DNA of 64,000 nt, taken from NCBI GenBank assembly GCA_014529385.2, contig CM043942.1:52690774-52754773 (forward strand). The letters are read 5' to 3'. The notes below the pieces were generated by a model that was given only the letters and a program-made list of their open reading frames with translations, searched no databases and was not told the origin of the DNA. The position numbers were made by a program, and so were the translations under genes. Origin of the DNA: Adiantum capillus-veneris (Eukaryota > Streptophyta > Polypodiopsida > Polypodiales > Pteridaceae). This document shows, piece after piece, positions 10,069 to 20,206 of the stretch (position 1 is the stretch's first letter; each line of letters opens with the position of its first letter).

Positions 10069-11088
10069 TTAATGTACATCCCAACCAAAATGAGCTGCCA
10101 ATGCACATAGAAAACGCACAGTAGTCATACGACAAGTGGGAGCAAAAGTCTCTTCATAATCTATGCCTTTTTGTTGTGCATAACCCTTTGCAACAAGTCG
10201 AGCCTTATGGCGATCGATCTCACCATGCGGATTGCGTTTCAACTTGTAAACCCACTTCGTACCAATGGCCTTTTTGCCAGGAGGCAAATCACATAAAGTC
10301 CATGTGTCATTTTCTATAAGTGCATCATATTCTGATTGCATAGCAGCCATCCAATTTTCTGAATTTTGTGCTTCATCAAAAGTCAGAGGCTCCTCAACAT
10401 CATGTAAGCTACACATAGCCAAAGCATAACAATCTGATGTATAAGATGCATGGCGAGAGCCTGAACGAGTACGACTAGATAAAGGTGCATCCAATTTACT
10501 GTCACGCAAAGTGTGCACCAGCCATTTTGGCATACCTCTAGCCTGTTCATTTTCAGCCCTTTCCTCATCAAGTACATCATGTACATCTGCATCAGTAATA
10601 GGCTGATTTAAAACATTTTCAGAAACCCCCATAGGCTGTACATTTGCCTCATTGGAACTTACATTCGTATTTCCACCACTGAAAAGAGGCAACAAAGTGT
10701 CATAAATGTCCTGTGAGCTTACATTACTGTCTCTGGTACATGACAGCAAGGGCTGAACAGAATCTTCCACAAACACTACATCCCGTGAAACCACAATACG
10801 TTTTGTTTGCGGATGATACAACCTGTAACCTTTGCTTTCAGCACTATAACCAACAAAAATACATTTGACAGCCTTATCATCCAATTTTCTGCGCTGCACT
10901 TGTGGCACCAAAGCATATGCCAAATAGCCAAAAACACGCATGTGCTCAATAGAAGGCTTTCTATCATGCCATGCTTCATATGGAGTAATAGAATGCAAAG
11001 CTTTCGTAGGACACGTGTTAAGTACATAAGTGGCACACATGATGGATTCAAGCCAAAAAGAATGCGGGAAAGCTTGACTTTTGACCAT
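10069..11088 (-). pseudogene. Copia-1 integrase C-terminus and N-terminal reverse transcriptase
   Basis: The integrase tail (FWLESI, FGYLAY, KCIFVGYS) is followed by a variable linker and the start of RT (TKWVYKLK, DRHKARLVAKGYAQ, DYEETFAP). It ends at a stop at 10069 inside the RT palm. The RT continues in another frame (TAFLNGD, then AYVTLPRGF) to about 9960, so at least two lesions separate the RT halves. Confidence 0.87.
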
Positions 11089-11125
11089 ACATCATGCCAT
11101 TTCCGTCAGTGACCTGTTTTTCCTC

Positions 11126-11593
11126 TCAGCAACACCATTTTGCTGAGGTGTAAGGCATTGTACATTGGTGTTTTATCCCATGACTAGCCATAAATGCATT
11201 AAATTCATGAGACATATACTCCCCCCCTCGATCGGAACGGAGGGTGCCCATAGTACATTTCGAGACATTTTCAGCCATAGCCAGAAATTGTTTGAAGCAC
11301 ATAAAAACTTCGGACTTTGCTTTAAGCGGAAATACCCATGCATGCCTGGAGTAATCATCAATGAAAGTCATGAAGTACAGGTAATTGTCCAAGGACGGAG
11401 TTTGCATGGGCCCACAAACATCACTATGCACAAGCTGCAACCTGCATGTAGCCCGAACTGAACCATCCTTTGGAAACTTAGAACGTTGCATTTTACCCAA
11501 AAATACAGCCTTCACAAACATGTTTGACAGGTGCTTCAAGAGGCGGCAAAGAAGCAACCATATCAGATTTCTGCAAACGTAGCAAACTGACAA
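11126..11593 (-). pseudogene. Copia-1 integrase core
   Basis: HSDVCGP, TFIDDYSRHAW and RSDRGGEY give the first two catalytic aspartates. The expected PQQNG-x-AERKN appears only in altered form (SAKWCC), because a frameshift near 11130 destroys it. The upstream join to the pre-integrase domain is also frameshifted, near 11500. Confidence 0.87.
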
Positions 11594-12440
11594 AATTCAG
11601 ATGACCAAAACGTGCATGCCAAAGTTTTGCATCTGAAATGGCCCTTGAATCTGCAACAGCATTTGCAAAATTTTGTCCACACTTGTCATACAAAGTGAGC
11701 TTATACAGCCCATGGCACAAAAGGCCAGATGCAACAATTTCATCACCAAAACTGAGATCATGAACTGTACATCTGTCATCCACAAATTTGACTACAAGTC
11801 CAAGTCTAGCAAGTGCGGATACAGACAAGAGATTCTTCTTGATCCCAGGTACATAAAGTGCATCAACAAGTGTGAAGGAACTGCCATTAGCAACAGTGAG
11901 CACAATCTTTCCAACTCCCTGAACTGGATAAGAGGAGTTGTTGGCACAAGTGACTGAATTCCCATGAGGGACAGACTCAAGAGGGGTAAACAATTCACGA
12001 TGTGAGGTAATGTGCTTTGTAGCACCACTGTCAAAATACCACACATGTGAATCTGCAGCAACTGACAAGCATGCATCATGGACAGCAGGATTGTAAGTGC
12101 ACTTTGCGCTAAAAGCCCATTCTGCATCAACATCAGCAACACAGTCTCCTTTCACAGAAGACTCAACAATGGCTGCATTTGTAGTGGAACCAGCATTTGC
12201 AGTGGAACCACCCTCTTTCTTCTTAGCCTCTTTGGCCTTCAACTTAGGACACGACTTGATTAAGTGATCATTGGCTTTACAATAATGGCAACGCATCTTC
12301 TTTTTGCCCTTATCACCAGAATTGCCAAACGAAGTACTGCCAGCAGAAGCATTAGGAACAGAATTTTTGCCACTCGCAGCAGAACCATAAGAAGTGGCTG
12401 CATTACTGTTACCACCCTTTCTTTGAGAAGCAATAAAAGC
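11493..12440 (-). pseudogene. Copia-1 nucleocapsid zinc knuckle and protease
   Basis: Continues the gag frame after a single stop at 12441-12443. It shows an intact CCHC knuckle (C-x2-C-x4-H-x4-C near residue 3 of the open part), a lysine-rich stretch, the retropepsin motif DSGATKH, and the pre-integrase domain with LWHARFGH and C-x2-C. It breaks by frameshift into the integrase. Confidence 0.87.
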
Positions 12441-13139
12441 CTATTCAACTGCACGCTGCCTAGTCCTGTTTTTTCTAGAAAGCGACTCTTGCAACAGCAA
12501 TGTGCATAATGCATCAAACTTGACAACTTCAGGATTTCCTTGGGTCATCAATCTCCAAGTACTAGCAAAAGTCTGGTAGGAATCTGGTAAGGCATCAAGA
12601 ACAGTCTGCACAAGGAAACTGTCTGAAATGACTTCACCTGCAGAAATAAGCTGCTCATTGATATCCTTGACACTAGCAAGGAAAGTGTCCATATCATCTT
12701 CCTCATGCATAATCTTCGACTCTAGCTCTTTACGCAGCAAAGCAATTTTAGCCTCATTGCGGCTTGCATAAAGACCTGCTAAAATATCCCAAGCCTGTTT
12801 TGCAGATTTTGCTGAGCGGATATGAGGAACAATGGTGCGCTTCACAGACAACGCAATCAATGCATGAGCCTGTGCATCCTTAACATCCCAACGAGCTTGT
12901 TCTGCCGTAGGCAAAACAACTCTAACAACTGCAATCCTTGTAGCAAGACCTGCAACATCCTCAACATCGCCTACATCCTCAGAACCAGGACGTACATCAA
13001 TGCCTTGCACAATGTTCCAGACACCCTTTGACACAAGAACATGTTGCATCATATAAGCCCACATAGGGTAGTTGTCCCCATCCAACCTGTCCTCAACAAC
13101 AAACATCTTGAACACATCTGTGTTGTTGTTGTCAGCCAT
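12441..13139 (-). pseudogene. Copia-1 gag
   Basis: From the ATG at 13139 (MADNNNTDVF) the product has the copia gag pattern: a YPMWAYMM-like motif, AWDILAGLY and LPDSYQTF. Capsid role. The frame stops at TAG 12441-12443 and continues directly into the zinc-knuckle part, so this is one inactivating stop. The frame is open 20 codons further upstream, but the chosen ATG follows the leader and fits related gags. Confidence 0.87.
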
Positions 13140-13487
13140 GGTAAATGCTGCACCTGATGTGAAAACTGCCCGAAAATAGGAGAAACGAAGCGGGAACAAC
13201 CTGTTCTATATAGCACAAACCGTAGAAGACTATGAGGCACCTGTAATGCAAAAAATGGCACTGACAGAAATTCTTCACAAAATGACGAAATAGCCTGTGC
13301 AGTACTGCTTGTAGTGGAAATGGAGGCCGAAATGAGCCCAAATCAAAATTCTGAGCAGACTAAGCTCTTCGAGCTTTCCCAAAATTTTTGTCGACCTGCG
13401 AATGCTCGCCAAAGCTCACTGAAATCGGAGAAAGTGAGCAGGCGTGTGCTGGAGAAGCTGGCAACTAAGCCCGGGAGGACGTGACTT

Positions 13488-13499
13488 GCTCTGATACCA
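13488..13499 (-). other. Copia-1 primer binding site (tRNA-iMet)
   Basis: TGGTATCAGAGC on the minus strand beside the 5' LTR. Confidence 0.93.
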
Positions 13500-13501
13500 A
13501 T

Positions 13502-13728
13502 TGTTGGAATTAGGGTTGCAAAGAAACACACACAGCTTGGAGAAGACGAAGGAAGCTCAAGGCACACAATAGAGAGTGTGTTACTTAGTGTGCAATGGAA
13601 AGATAGATAGCCCTAGAGTGATGGGCGTATATACAATGCACGGGGGAAAAAACCTCCTAAAGAGGGAAAAAATGCCCCAGCGGTCCTAGTGTGTTCACAC
13701 ACATCACTACCACATGTATATGGTAGCA
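13502..13728 (-). repeat. Copia-1 5' LTR
   Basis: 227 bp, paired with 2982-3208. The AATGT duplication follows at 13729-13733. Confidence 0.93.
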
Positions 13729-13733
13729 AATGT

Positions 13734-14315
13734 AATTCTTTCTCTCAAGATCGAGATTTTCCCAAATCTCCATCACAGTATGACCAAACTGAATCGTATA
13801 GAGCTGTCGAATCCTCTGTCGTATTTCCTTTCCCACCCTATCTACCACAACAGCTCCATACCTGCTCCTGTACACCTTGCTAGGATCATGCTCATGTGAT
13901 TCCCAAGGTGTACGTGGTGTACCCATCGGTGAACTATCTACTGAAGAGAGTGGTGGGTGCACTCTCGGTGGTGTGGACGCATCGATAAAACCGCTACCAC
14001 AGCAACCACCGCCTCCAGAACGACGGCGCAAGAATGAACTACTTATCGGTGTAGAGGGCACACAAGTCCTAGGCGTAGGGGGCACACTAGACTGAGGTGT
14101 GGGGCCGCTTGGTGTAGAGACCACACTAGTGTCGGACGTAGGATCGTCTATAGTAGGTCTAGTGGTACTTGCACCTGCACCCCAAAGGTGCTGTGCCATG
14201 GCGATCTGCTCAGGTGTGAACTGAAACAAAAACGAGCCATCTGCTTGGGTGACATGCCAGCCGGAGTGAGTGGAAAACTAAAACTAGGAGAGTAGGGCTC
14301 ATCGTCATCGGCCAT
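13734..14315 (-). pseudogene. CACTA second gene (TNPA-like), 5' part
   Basis: An ATG at 14315 begins MADDDEPYSPSF. After one frameshift near 14235 a long frame follows: a Q-rich start, a serine/threonine/proline-rich region, a glycine/cysteine patch, then HEHDPSKVYRSRYG and a basic helix ending at the Copia-1 insertion. Removing Copia-1 and one AATGT copy lets the frame continue into 2981. It lies downstream of the TNP2 pieces on the same strand, as the second gene does in CACTA elements. A DNA-binding role is inferred from position; no diagnostic motif was recognised. Confidence 0.45.
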
Positions 14316-14369
14316 GGCTAATCATACACAAACAAAACCCACAAAATACGTTAGTTTACGTAAGAAATG

Positions 14370-14663
14370 TGTTAACCCTCACGGCTCACGGACACCCTAT
14401 CACCTACGACGGACGTGTATTATGTATTTGGTAGAGTCAGGTACCGGGCTTGTCGGACCAATAGGGAAAGGTAGAGTGATCGTCGATGAGAGGCGCACTT
14501 TAACTTGGACATTCAAGGGATTAGTTGGTTAAGCATGGGCGCCCAAGTGTGAATGGGGTGAGCTCCTATAAAAGCCAACTAAACCTAATTTTTACTCATT
14601 CTCTCATTTGTGCAATTGAAGAGTACTCTTGCTCCATCTCCATCTTCTTCTTCTTCACCTCCT

Positions 14664-14694
<31 letters not shown>

Positions 14695-14941
14695 AGAGTG
14701 TGTGCGATCGAGCATTACGAAGGCACGACGGCGGCGAAGCGGTTGAGCGCGGCACGACTGTAGCTTCTTCTTCATCGCGGCGAGGAATCCACCACGAAGG
14801 CGAGCGTAGAGCGGTGAGTGACACACCCTTTGTTTTCTTGAGCTTGCTAGTTTAGGCTTGTTGTGTGCTTGGAGCCGTTTGTGGCTCGCATACGGTGTAT
14901 TGGCAAGTCCCTTGCTTCGACAGTGCGGCAAGGAGCGCACA
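14370..14941 (+). repeat. Gypsy-A 5' LTR
   Basis: 572 bp, paired with 18994-19574 and differing by few substitutions and a short GT/GA length change. Contains TATAAAAG at 14567-14574. Confidence 0.93.
14567..14574 (+). promoter_or_regulatory. TATA box of Gypsy-A LTR
   Basis: TATAAAAG in the middle of the LTR. The same site recurs in the 3' LTR at 19191-19198. Transcription would start roughly 25-35 bases downstream. Confidence 0.65.
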
Positions 14942-14945
14942 TTTT

Positions 14946-14963
14946 TGGCGCCGCTGCCGGGGA
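14946..14963 (+). other. Gypsy-A primer binding site (tRNA-Asp)
   Basis: TGGCGCCGCTGCCGGGGA lies four bases after the LTR and is complementary, with one mismatch, to the 3' end of plant tRNA-Asp. Confidence 0.85.
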
Positions 14964-15039
14964 TATGCCCTACACTAAGCTCGGTTAGCACTTTACGCTT
15001 CCTTGTGGTGCAATTTCTATCATAGGAAAGGCAGGGAAG

Positions 15040-15280
15040 GAGTGTGGAGATTTCTGTTTTTTGCGTTTTCTGCATTTGCTGTCAAGTTTCAATTTCTGCT
15101 ATTGTCTGCGTTTTTTCAATTTCTGCAATTTCAAGTTCGGCGTTTTCAATTTCTGCAATTTTTTGCATTTCTGCGTTTTTTAATTTTCTGCAATTTCTGC
15201 ATTTTCTGCAATTTCTGCGTTTTTTTCATTTTCTGCAATTTCTGCAATTTCCTACAATTTCTGCGTTTTTTAAAATCTTG
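15040..15280 (+). repeat. TTTCTGCAATT low-complexity repeat
   Basis: Tandem degenerate copies of TTTCTGCAATTTCTGCGTTT in the Gypsy-A leader; no coding sense. Confidence 0.8.
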
Positions 15281-15431
15281 AGAAAAAAAATATTTTCAAA
15301 AAAAAATAAAAATTCAGAAAATAAAAACGCGAGCGAGCGGGTGGCGAAATTTTTCGAAAATAAAAAACGTGACTCTTAAAACGGACGGGTTGGTTTGTAT
15401 AAAAGATAGATCGGGATCGGGATCATTTTCC

Positions 15432-15463
15432 CAAGCCCAAGCCCAAGCCCAGGCCCAGGCCTC
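15432..15463 (+). repeat. CCCAAG/CCCAGG hexamer minisatellite
   Basis: Five tandem hexamers (three CCCAAG, two CCCAGG) in the leader of Gypsy-A. Confidence 0.85.
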
Positions 15464-15836
15464 AGTCTTATGATATATACTAGACTCACTCTTATATATA
15501 TACCCTACTCCCTCAAGAGAGAATGAGAGCATGTGGGACAAGTCCTCCACTCTCCTCCTTTCTCTTCCCACTTGCACCCTTAGACTTTCTAGTTTGGGCC
15601 TAGTTCCCTACTGGAAATTGACAGTTTTAGGGATTCCGAGGGCATAGAGTGACCAAACGGAGGGCTGTAAAGCACGACACGACCCTCTGACCGATACGCT
15701 CGTTTCGAGCTATCACACGGCCCATTCCATGACACACTCTAAAAAATCTAGCAAAAAAACAAACAAAAAACACGCTAAAAACTAGTCACAAGGCCTCCTA
15801 GAGCAGCTTTTTGACACCTTAGGGTATCAAAAGCAC

Positions 15837-17360
15837 ATGCACTTACGCTCTGGACGAGTGTTAGAGTACGAGCATATTGAGAGTGCCTCTGTTCATACGG
15901 ACACCCATTACCCATCCACGATAAGCTCTAGACCCTCAGCGGGGACACAAGGTAGCACCACCCAAGACCCTAAAATACCCGCTAGTGATTCCTCCTCCGA
16001 CTCAGAAATCATGGAAGCATACCCTACCCAAAACACTGAGAGAGAAGGCCATGCACCTCCCGAAGCTCCACAGCCTAGTACTAGTATGTTTAGCCGTTTC
16101 ATGGAAACATTAGGTAGAGCTACTCGCTCGGAACCTGATGCAAATGAAGCACACGAAGAGGATGGGTTGGACTCTGACACACCTCTACGATACCCCATTG
16201 AGTTAAATAGTGCCTATGGAAAAGTGCTATATAACGCCTTATTGGACACGGGTGCTAAATACAATCTGCTATCCTATGGGGTGTGGTGTCAGTTAGGGAA
16301 GCCACCTCTATCTGAGAGTATTATCCAAGTCAAGGGTGTCAACAAGAAAAAAACTACGGTTTTTGGAATCTGGCACACTTCTGTCAGTTATGACAATGGG
16401 GTTGTAGCTCAAGACTTTTTGGTCATGCCTACTGGAACTATGGAGGGTAATATAAACCTAGGCCGCACGTGGATGATAGCCACCAAATGCACTATTGATT
16501 GGGGGACTGGGGGTGTTACAACGCAAAAACCAACTCTTAGCCCTACCACTCAAGCCATAGTCCCTGAGATATTGCCCAAGGAAATAAAACCCAAGACATT
16601 GCATGTCCAGGAGGTTGAACCATACGTCCCCATAGCCCAACTCTCTAGAGCTTCAACTGATGTAGCTGAAAGAAAGCTTGAGACACACAAGAACCATCCT
16701 AATATAATAGAGAAAACATACAAGTTGGTCCCTAAAACCTCTTTAGTGACCATAGCTAGTGCAAAAAAACAGAAGCCTTGTAAGAAACGTACCACTCGCT
16801 CCAAGAAAAGTAAGAAAATGTTGCAATGGATCCTTAAACGACTATTGGAAGCCCAAGGCTACTATCAAGGAAATGATCAAATCTGGGTGCCAAAACGTAG
16901 ATTGTGCTCTTACCTATCACCTGACCCAAGTGAGCCCAATGCCGTAGCTCCAAAACGAATCAATGATCGTGAAAAGAAAAAAATCACAGAATGCTACACA
17001 CCCGCTCCAGAGCTAGTTTGGGTACCAAAGAAAGAACGATTTGTTCCACCTAGCTCAGGAAGGGGGGAGTCCCATGAAGCTTCTAGCTCATCATGTAATA
17101 CATCCATAGAGGTAAAAGCTTCTACACAGCCTCCATCTATAGTAGTGGACCTCCCTGAAGCTACAAAAGAATCCACACCTCCCAGTGTTCAAGAATCACC
17201 TAATGTACCACTTCAAGTTCGATCCTGGGAGAATACCTTACCACCCTTGCAACTTGACGAGGCACCTAGGGTAATAGAAAACTACTGGCAAAAATCCTCA
17301 CCTATTACCAACTGGAACAATTGGTTTCAAAGGGTGACAAGCTCATTTCAAACGGTATGA
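15837..17360 (+). CDS. Gypsy-A protein with retropepsin domain and W/IW module
   Basis: 507 residues with a true ATG; the start MHLRSGRVLE recalls starts of plant Gypsy polyproteins. Residues 1-115 are Ser/Thr/acidic and probably disordered. Residues about 120-225 form a retropepsin-like domain: the active-site LLDTGA at 135-140, then SYGVW, and a late INLGRTW. A basic segment (about 300-330) precedes a compact motif at 331-353 (W, LL, QG, Y, GN, IW, PK) that recurs in Gypsy-B; a second WVPK follows at 395-398. The tail is proline-rich and ends NNWFQRV. No CCHC, RT or integrase is present. The frame is intact, but the protein's job beyond proteolysis is unknown. Confidence 0.8.
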   Translation: MHLRSGRVLEYEHIESASVHTDTHYPSTISSRPSAGTQGSTTQDPKIPASDSSSDSEIMEAYPTQNTEREGHAPPEAPQPSTSMFSRFMETLGRATRSEPDANEAHEEDGLDSDTPLRYPIELNSAYGKVLYNALLDTGAKYNLLSYGVWCQLGKPPLSESIIQVKGVNKKKTTVFGIWHTSVSYDNGVVAQDFLVMPTGTMEGNINLGRTWMIATKCTIDWGTGGVTTQKPTLSPTTQAIVPEILPKEIKPKTLHVQEVEPYVPIAQLSRASTDVAERKLETHKNHPNIIEKTYKLVPKTSLVTIASAKKQKPCKKRTTRSKKSKKMLQWILKRLLEAQGYYQGNDQIWVPKRRLCSYLSPDPSEPNAVAPKRINDREKKKITECYTPAPELVWVPKKERFVPPSSGRGESHEASSSSCNTSIEVKASTQPPSIVVDLPEATKESTPPSVQESPNVPLQVRSWENTLPPLQLDEAPRVIENYWQKSSPITNWNNWFQRVTSSFQTV

Positions 17361-18982
17361 TCTACCCAAGGAAGGGGGGAGTGTTTGCTGACAGTCATCA
17401 TTCATTTGTTTCCCTCTCAACCTTTTTCCCTGACCTCTTAATCTCCGATCTTAGGGAATGTACATATAAAGCTTTATACTCACAAAAAAAACAAAAAAAT
17501 AAAGAGCAAGAGCAATTAGCAAACGAGTATGCACATTAAAAGTCAAAACATTGACTCGGACCTACACATGTCACATCTGGTACAGTGAAACAGAAACCTA
17601 TGCCATGAAACACCTTTGATCCTCATCACTTGAGTGATGGAGGGTAGGTAAGATTAGTACGATAGGAGTGTTTCTGTTTTAGAGTTGAGTGATTAGAAAA
17701 GTTCTCTTTTCCCACTGATGTGCCTCCTAGAGGTATTGTTTGTGTTTCATAGTGTGTACAGGAACGTGTTGCTATTGATAGGATTTGGACCTTCATGGAA
17801 CCTTTCTCTCGTTCACCTTCAAATCAAGCGCGACCATCGACACAAACAGGTGTTTCTTGTCCATAAGCATTGCCGTTATCTTTTTGCATCTATGTTTGTC
17901 TGCCTTGATTGTGATTGGTAGCATAATATTCAGTGCATTTGCTTAGTATCAAACATTTAATTCAATGTAATGTTTTGTCATAATCAGTTTTTTAGGTGTA
18001 AAAATCAAGCAGTCCGACTAAGTTAGTTTGACCAAGCTAGGTATTAGAAATCTTCTCTTAATACCATGGGGAATGCCTTCCTAATAAGCAATGGTTACTT
18101 AGGTTCTTAATCCGATTTAGGCAGCATTGTATGAAATGTACTAGGGCTTTCTAGTGGGCTTGACCCTATTGACCTTTAGCTTAAGTATTATAAAGGGAGT
18201 TTACTAATGTGATGAGCCTGGGGAGGGTAACAGTGTTATATGACCCCCCAAAGTTACAAAATTTAAATGCTGAAAATGAACAAGCAAAAAATCAAAGTGC
18301 CACAATGTAAAATTTTAAGCTAGAAGAGAAATCTCGGCTTAATTTGGTACTTCACTCACATGTATCGCCTATGGTACTAGAGCCCTAGAGGTTCCCAGTG
18401 TGGGCGCTTTTCCTTGAAAAGCAAAAAACCCAAGGCATACAAAATAAGCACACACATCAAAATTGAATCACTGTGAAAAGACCTTGGGGGGTCAAAGAAA
18501 AAGTAATCAATCAGGCGATGATTTCATGAGAAATTCCTTTTATGGTAGCTTAACTACAAGGTTTTCTAGATATAGCCTCTAGTCAGCCCTCGAACATGAA
18601 TACTTGGCTCTCGCGATTAAACAACTTAATTGACCACAGATAATTAAGAAGCTTACCCATGGTATTAATATTCGATCTCTAGTGCTTTTCGACTGTCAAA
18701 TTAGCGACCCCAGACTTGTTTAATTTTCTACCTTTACATCTGTTTATGCATTTGATTACATTGCAATTTAATGTTCATTGCTAACAAATTGTTTGAAATT
18801 CTTTGACCAATCAATTTGTCTACCTAAAACTGCATATGCTTTTTAAGAGAATGCAATTACTGTGGCAATGTTGTTTGATTTTGCAGTGACTGAAGAAGGC
18901 TAAGGACATTCATCTCAAATGCTCTTCCACCTCAACGAACCAGCTTCAACTCAATAGCTTCCGAGGACGGAATCTACATCAC
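17361..18982 (+). other. Gypsy-A non-coding 3' region
   Basis: 1.6 kb without a convincing coding frame. A second polypurine run, AAGGAAGGGGGGA, lies at 17368-17380 just after the stop codon, well short of the real LTR. Confidence 0.6.
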
Positions 18983-18993
18983 GAAGGGGGGCA
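18983..18993 (+). other. Gypsy-A polypurine tract
   Basis: GAAGGGGGGCA directly before the 3' LTR. Confidence 0.8.
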
Positions 18994-19287
18994 TGTTAAC
19001 CTTCACGGCTCACGGACACCCTATCACCTACGATGGACGTGTATTATGTATTTGGTAGAGTCAGGTACCGGGCTTGTCGGACCAATAGGGAAAGGTAGAG
19101 TGATCGTCGATGAGAGGCGCACTTTAACTTGGACATTCAAGGGATTAGTTGGTTAAGCATGGGCGCCCAAGTGTGAATGGGGTGAGCTCCTATAAAAGCC
19201 AACTAAACCTAATTTTTACTCATTCTCTCATTTGTGCAATTGAAGAGTGCTCTTGCTCCATCTCCATCTTCTTCTTCTTCACCTCCT

Positions 19288-19323
<36 letters not shown>

Positions 19324-19574
19324 GGAGAGTGTGTGTGCGATCGAGCATTACGAAGGCACGACGGCGGCGAAGCGGTTGAGCGCGGCACGACTGCAGCTTC
19401 TTCTTCATCGCGGCGAGGAATCCACCACGAAGGCGAGCGTAGAGCGGTGACTGATACACCCTTTGTTTTCTTGAGCTTGCTAGTTCAGGCTTGTTGTGTG
19501 CTTGGAGCCGTTTGTGGCTCGCATACGGTGTATTGGCAAGTCCCTTGCTTCGACAGTGCGGCAAGGAGCGCACA
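18994..19574 (+). repeat. Gypsy-A 3' LTR
   Basis: 581 bp, paired with 14370-14941; TATAAAAG at 19191-19198. The AAATG duplication follows. Confidence 0.93.
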
Positions 19575-19707
19575 AAATGCTTAATCAATACACAACAAAT
19601 CAATGGAACTGCTACAAAAATGAAACAAATCAACGAAACTGCTACATAAATGACCAAAATCTAAAGTGTATTGTAGACTAATAAAAAGAGCCATGGAAAA
19701 GGTTTTC

Positions 19708-19813
19708 TAGCAAAAGTCATTAGTTAATCTCTCATCCTCTATGAGATCTGATGCACCAAAGATGTCTATCTCATTCTGTACTTCTGCATCTTTATCGTCG
19801 AACTCTACTTCTT
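19708..19813 (-). pseudogene. CACTA TNP2 gene, C-terminal end
   Basis: An acidic tail of about 35 codons ending in TAG at 19708-19710. It joins in frame to the piece at 21809-22497 once the 2-kb LTR element and one TTCTT copy are removed. It therefore supplies the real stop codon of the transposase gene. Confidence 0.7.
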
Positions 19814-20084
19814 TGTTAAGCCTAGGAATTTTTGGATGTTTTACCTTAGTGGAAGTTGGAATGTTAACTTTTATCCTTTGGGGATTCCAAGGGGTGTTCT
19901 TGGAAAAGGGCGTTTCCCATGAGTCTTCTTGAAGTATGTAACTGTCGATCAGTGTCTTCTTGGAAATGTGAAAGCGGAAGTTATGGCGGATTTAGTCTGT
20001 TTGTCAGTTTCTATGTTCTGTTCCGGTTCCAGTTCCATTATGATTTCTGTGTTTTGTCTATTCTGAATGTCTGTGCCTTAAACA
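19814..20084 (+). repeat. TRIM-like element 5' LTR
   Basis: 271 bp, paired with 21541-21803, with small indels between the copies. Confidence 0.88.
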
Positions 20085-20206
20085 CTTGGCGATTACGGTG
20101 TAAGTGTGATGTAGCATGGATGGATTCAAGTTTCTCTCGTAGGAGCGAATGCTGTGGCAGTGTAAGGTTTAGTTGAATGGATGGAGGATGTTCAGAATAG
20201 TGCGAG

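Larger units (their letters stand above)
2982..13728 (-). mobile_element. Copia-1 LTR retrotransposon (interrupted by Copia-2)
   Basis: Two 227-bp LTRs (2982-3208 and 13502-13728) flank the element, with 5-bp target duplications AATGT at 2977-2981 and 13729-13733. The initiator tRNA-Met primer site lies next to the right LTR and a G-rich polypurine tract next to the left one, so it is transcribed on the minus strand. Domain order is gag, CCHC, protease, integrase, RT, RNase H, which is Ty1/copia. The coding region has several stops and frameshifts. The LTRs differ at about seven positions by eye, indicating an old insertion. Confidence 0.93.
14370..19574 (+). mobile_element. Gypsy-A, non-autonomous LTR retrotransposon
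   Basis: LTRs at 14370-14941 and 18994-19574 (TGTTAACC to GCGCACA), with an exact duplication AAATG at 14365-14369 and 19575-19579. The primer site matches tRNA-Asp, as in several plant Gypsy lineages. The 4.05-kb interior encodes one protein with a retropepsin domain. I find no RT, RNase H or integrase, so it must rely on a partner element. It sits between the two CACTA genes. Confidence 0.93.

Noticed and set aside
14585-15075. Minus- and plus-strand open frames in the Gypsy-A LTRs (also 19220-19657)
   Set aside because: They occur in both LTR copies but have no motif and overlap the promoter, repeats and primer site; probably chance frames.
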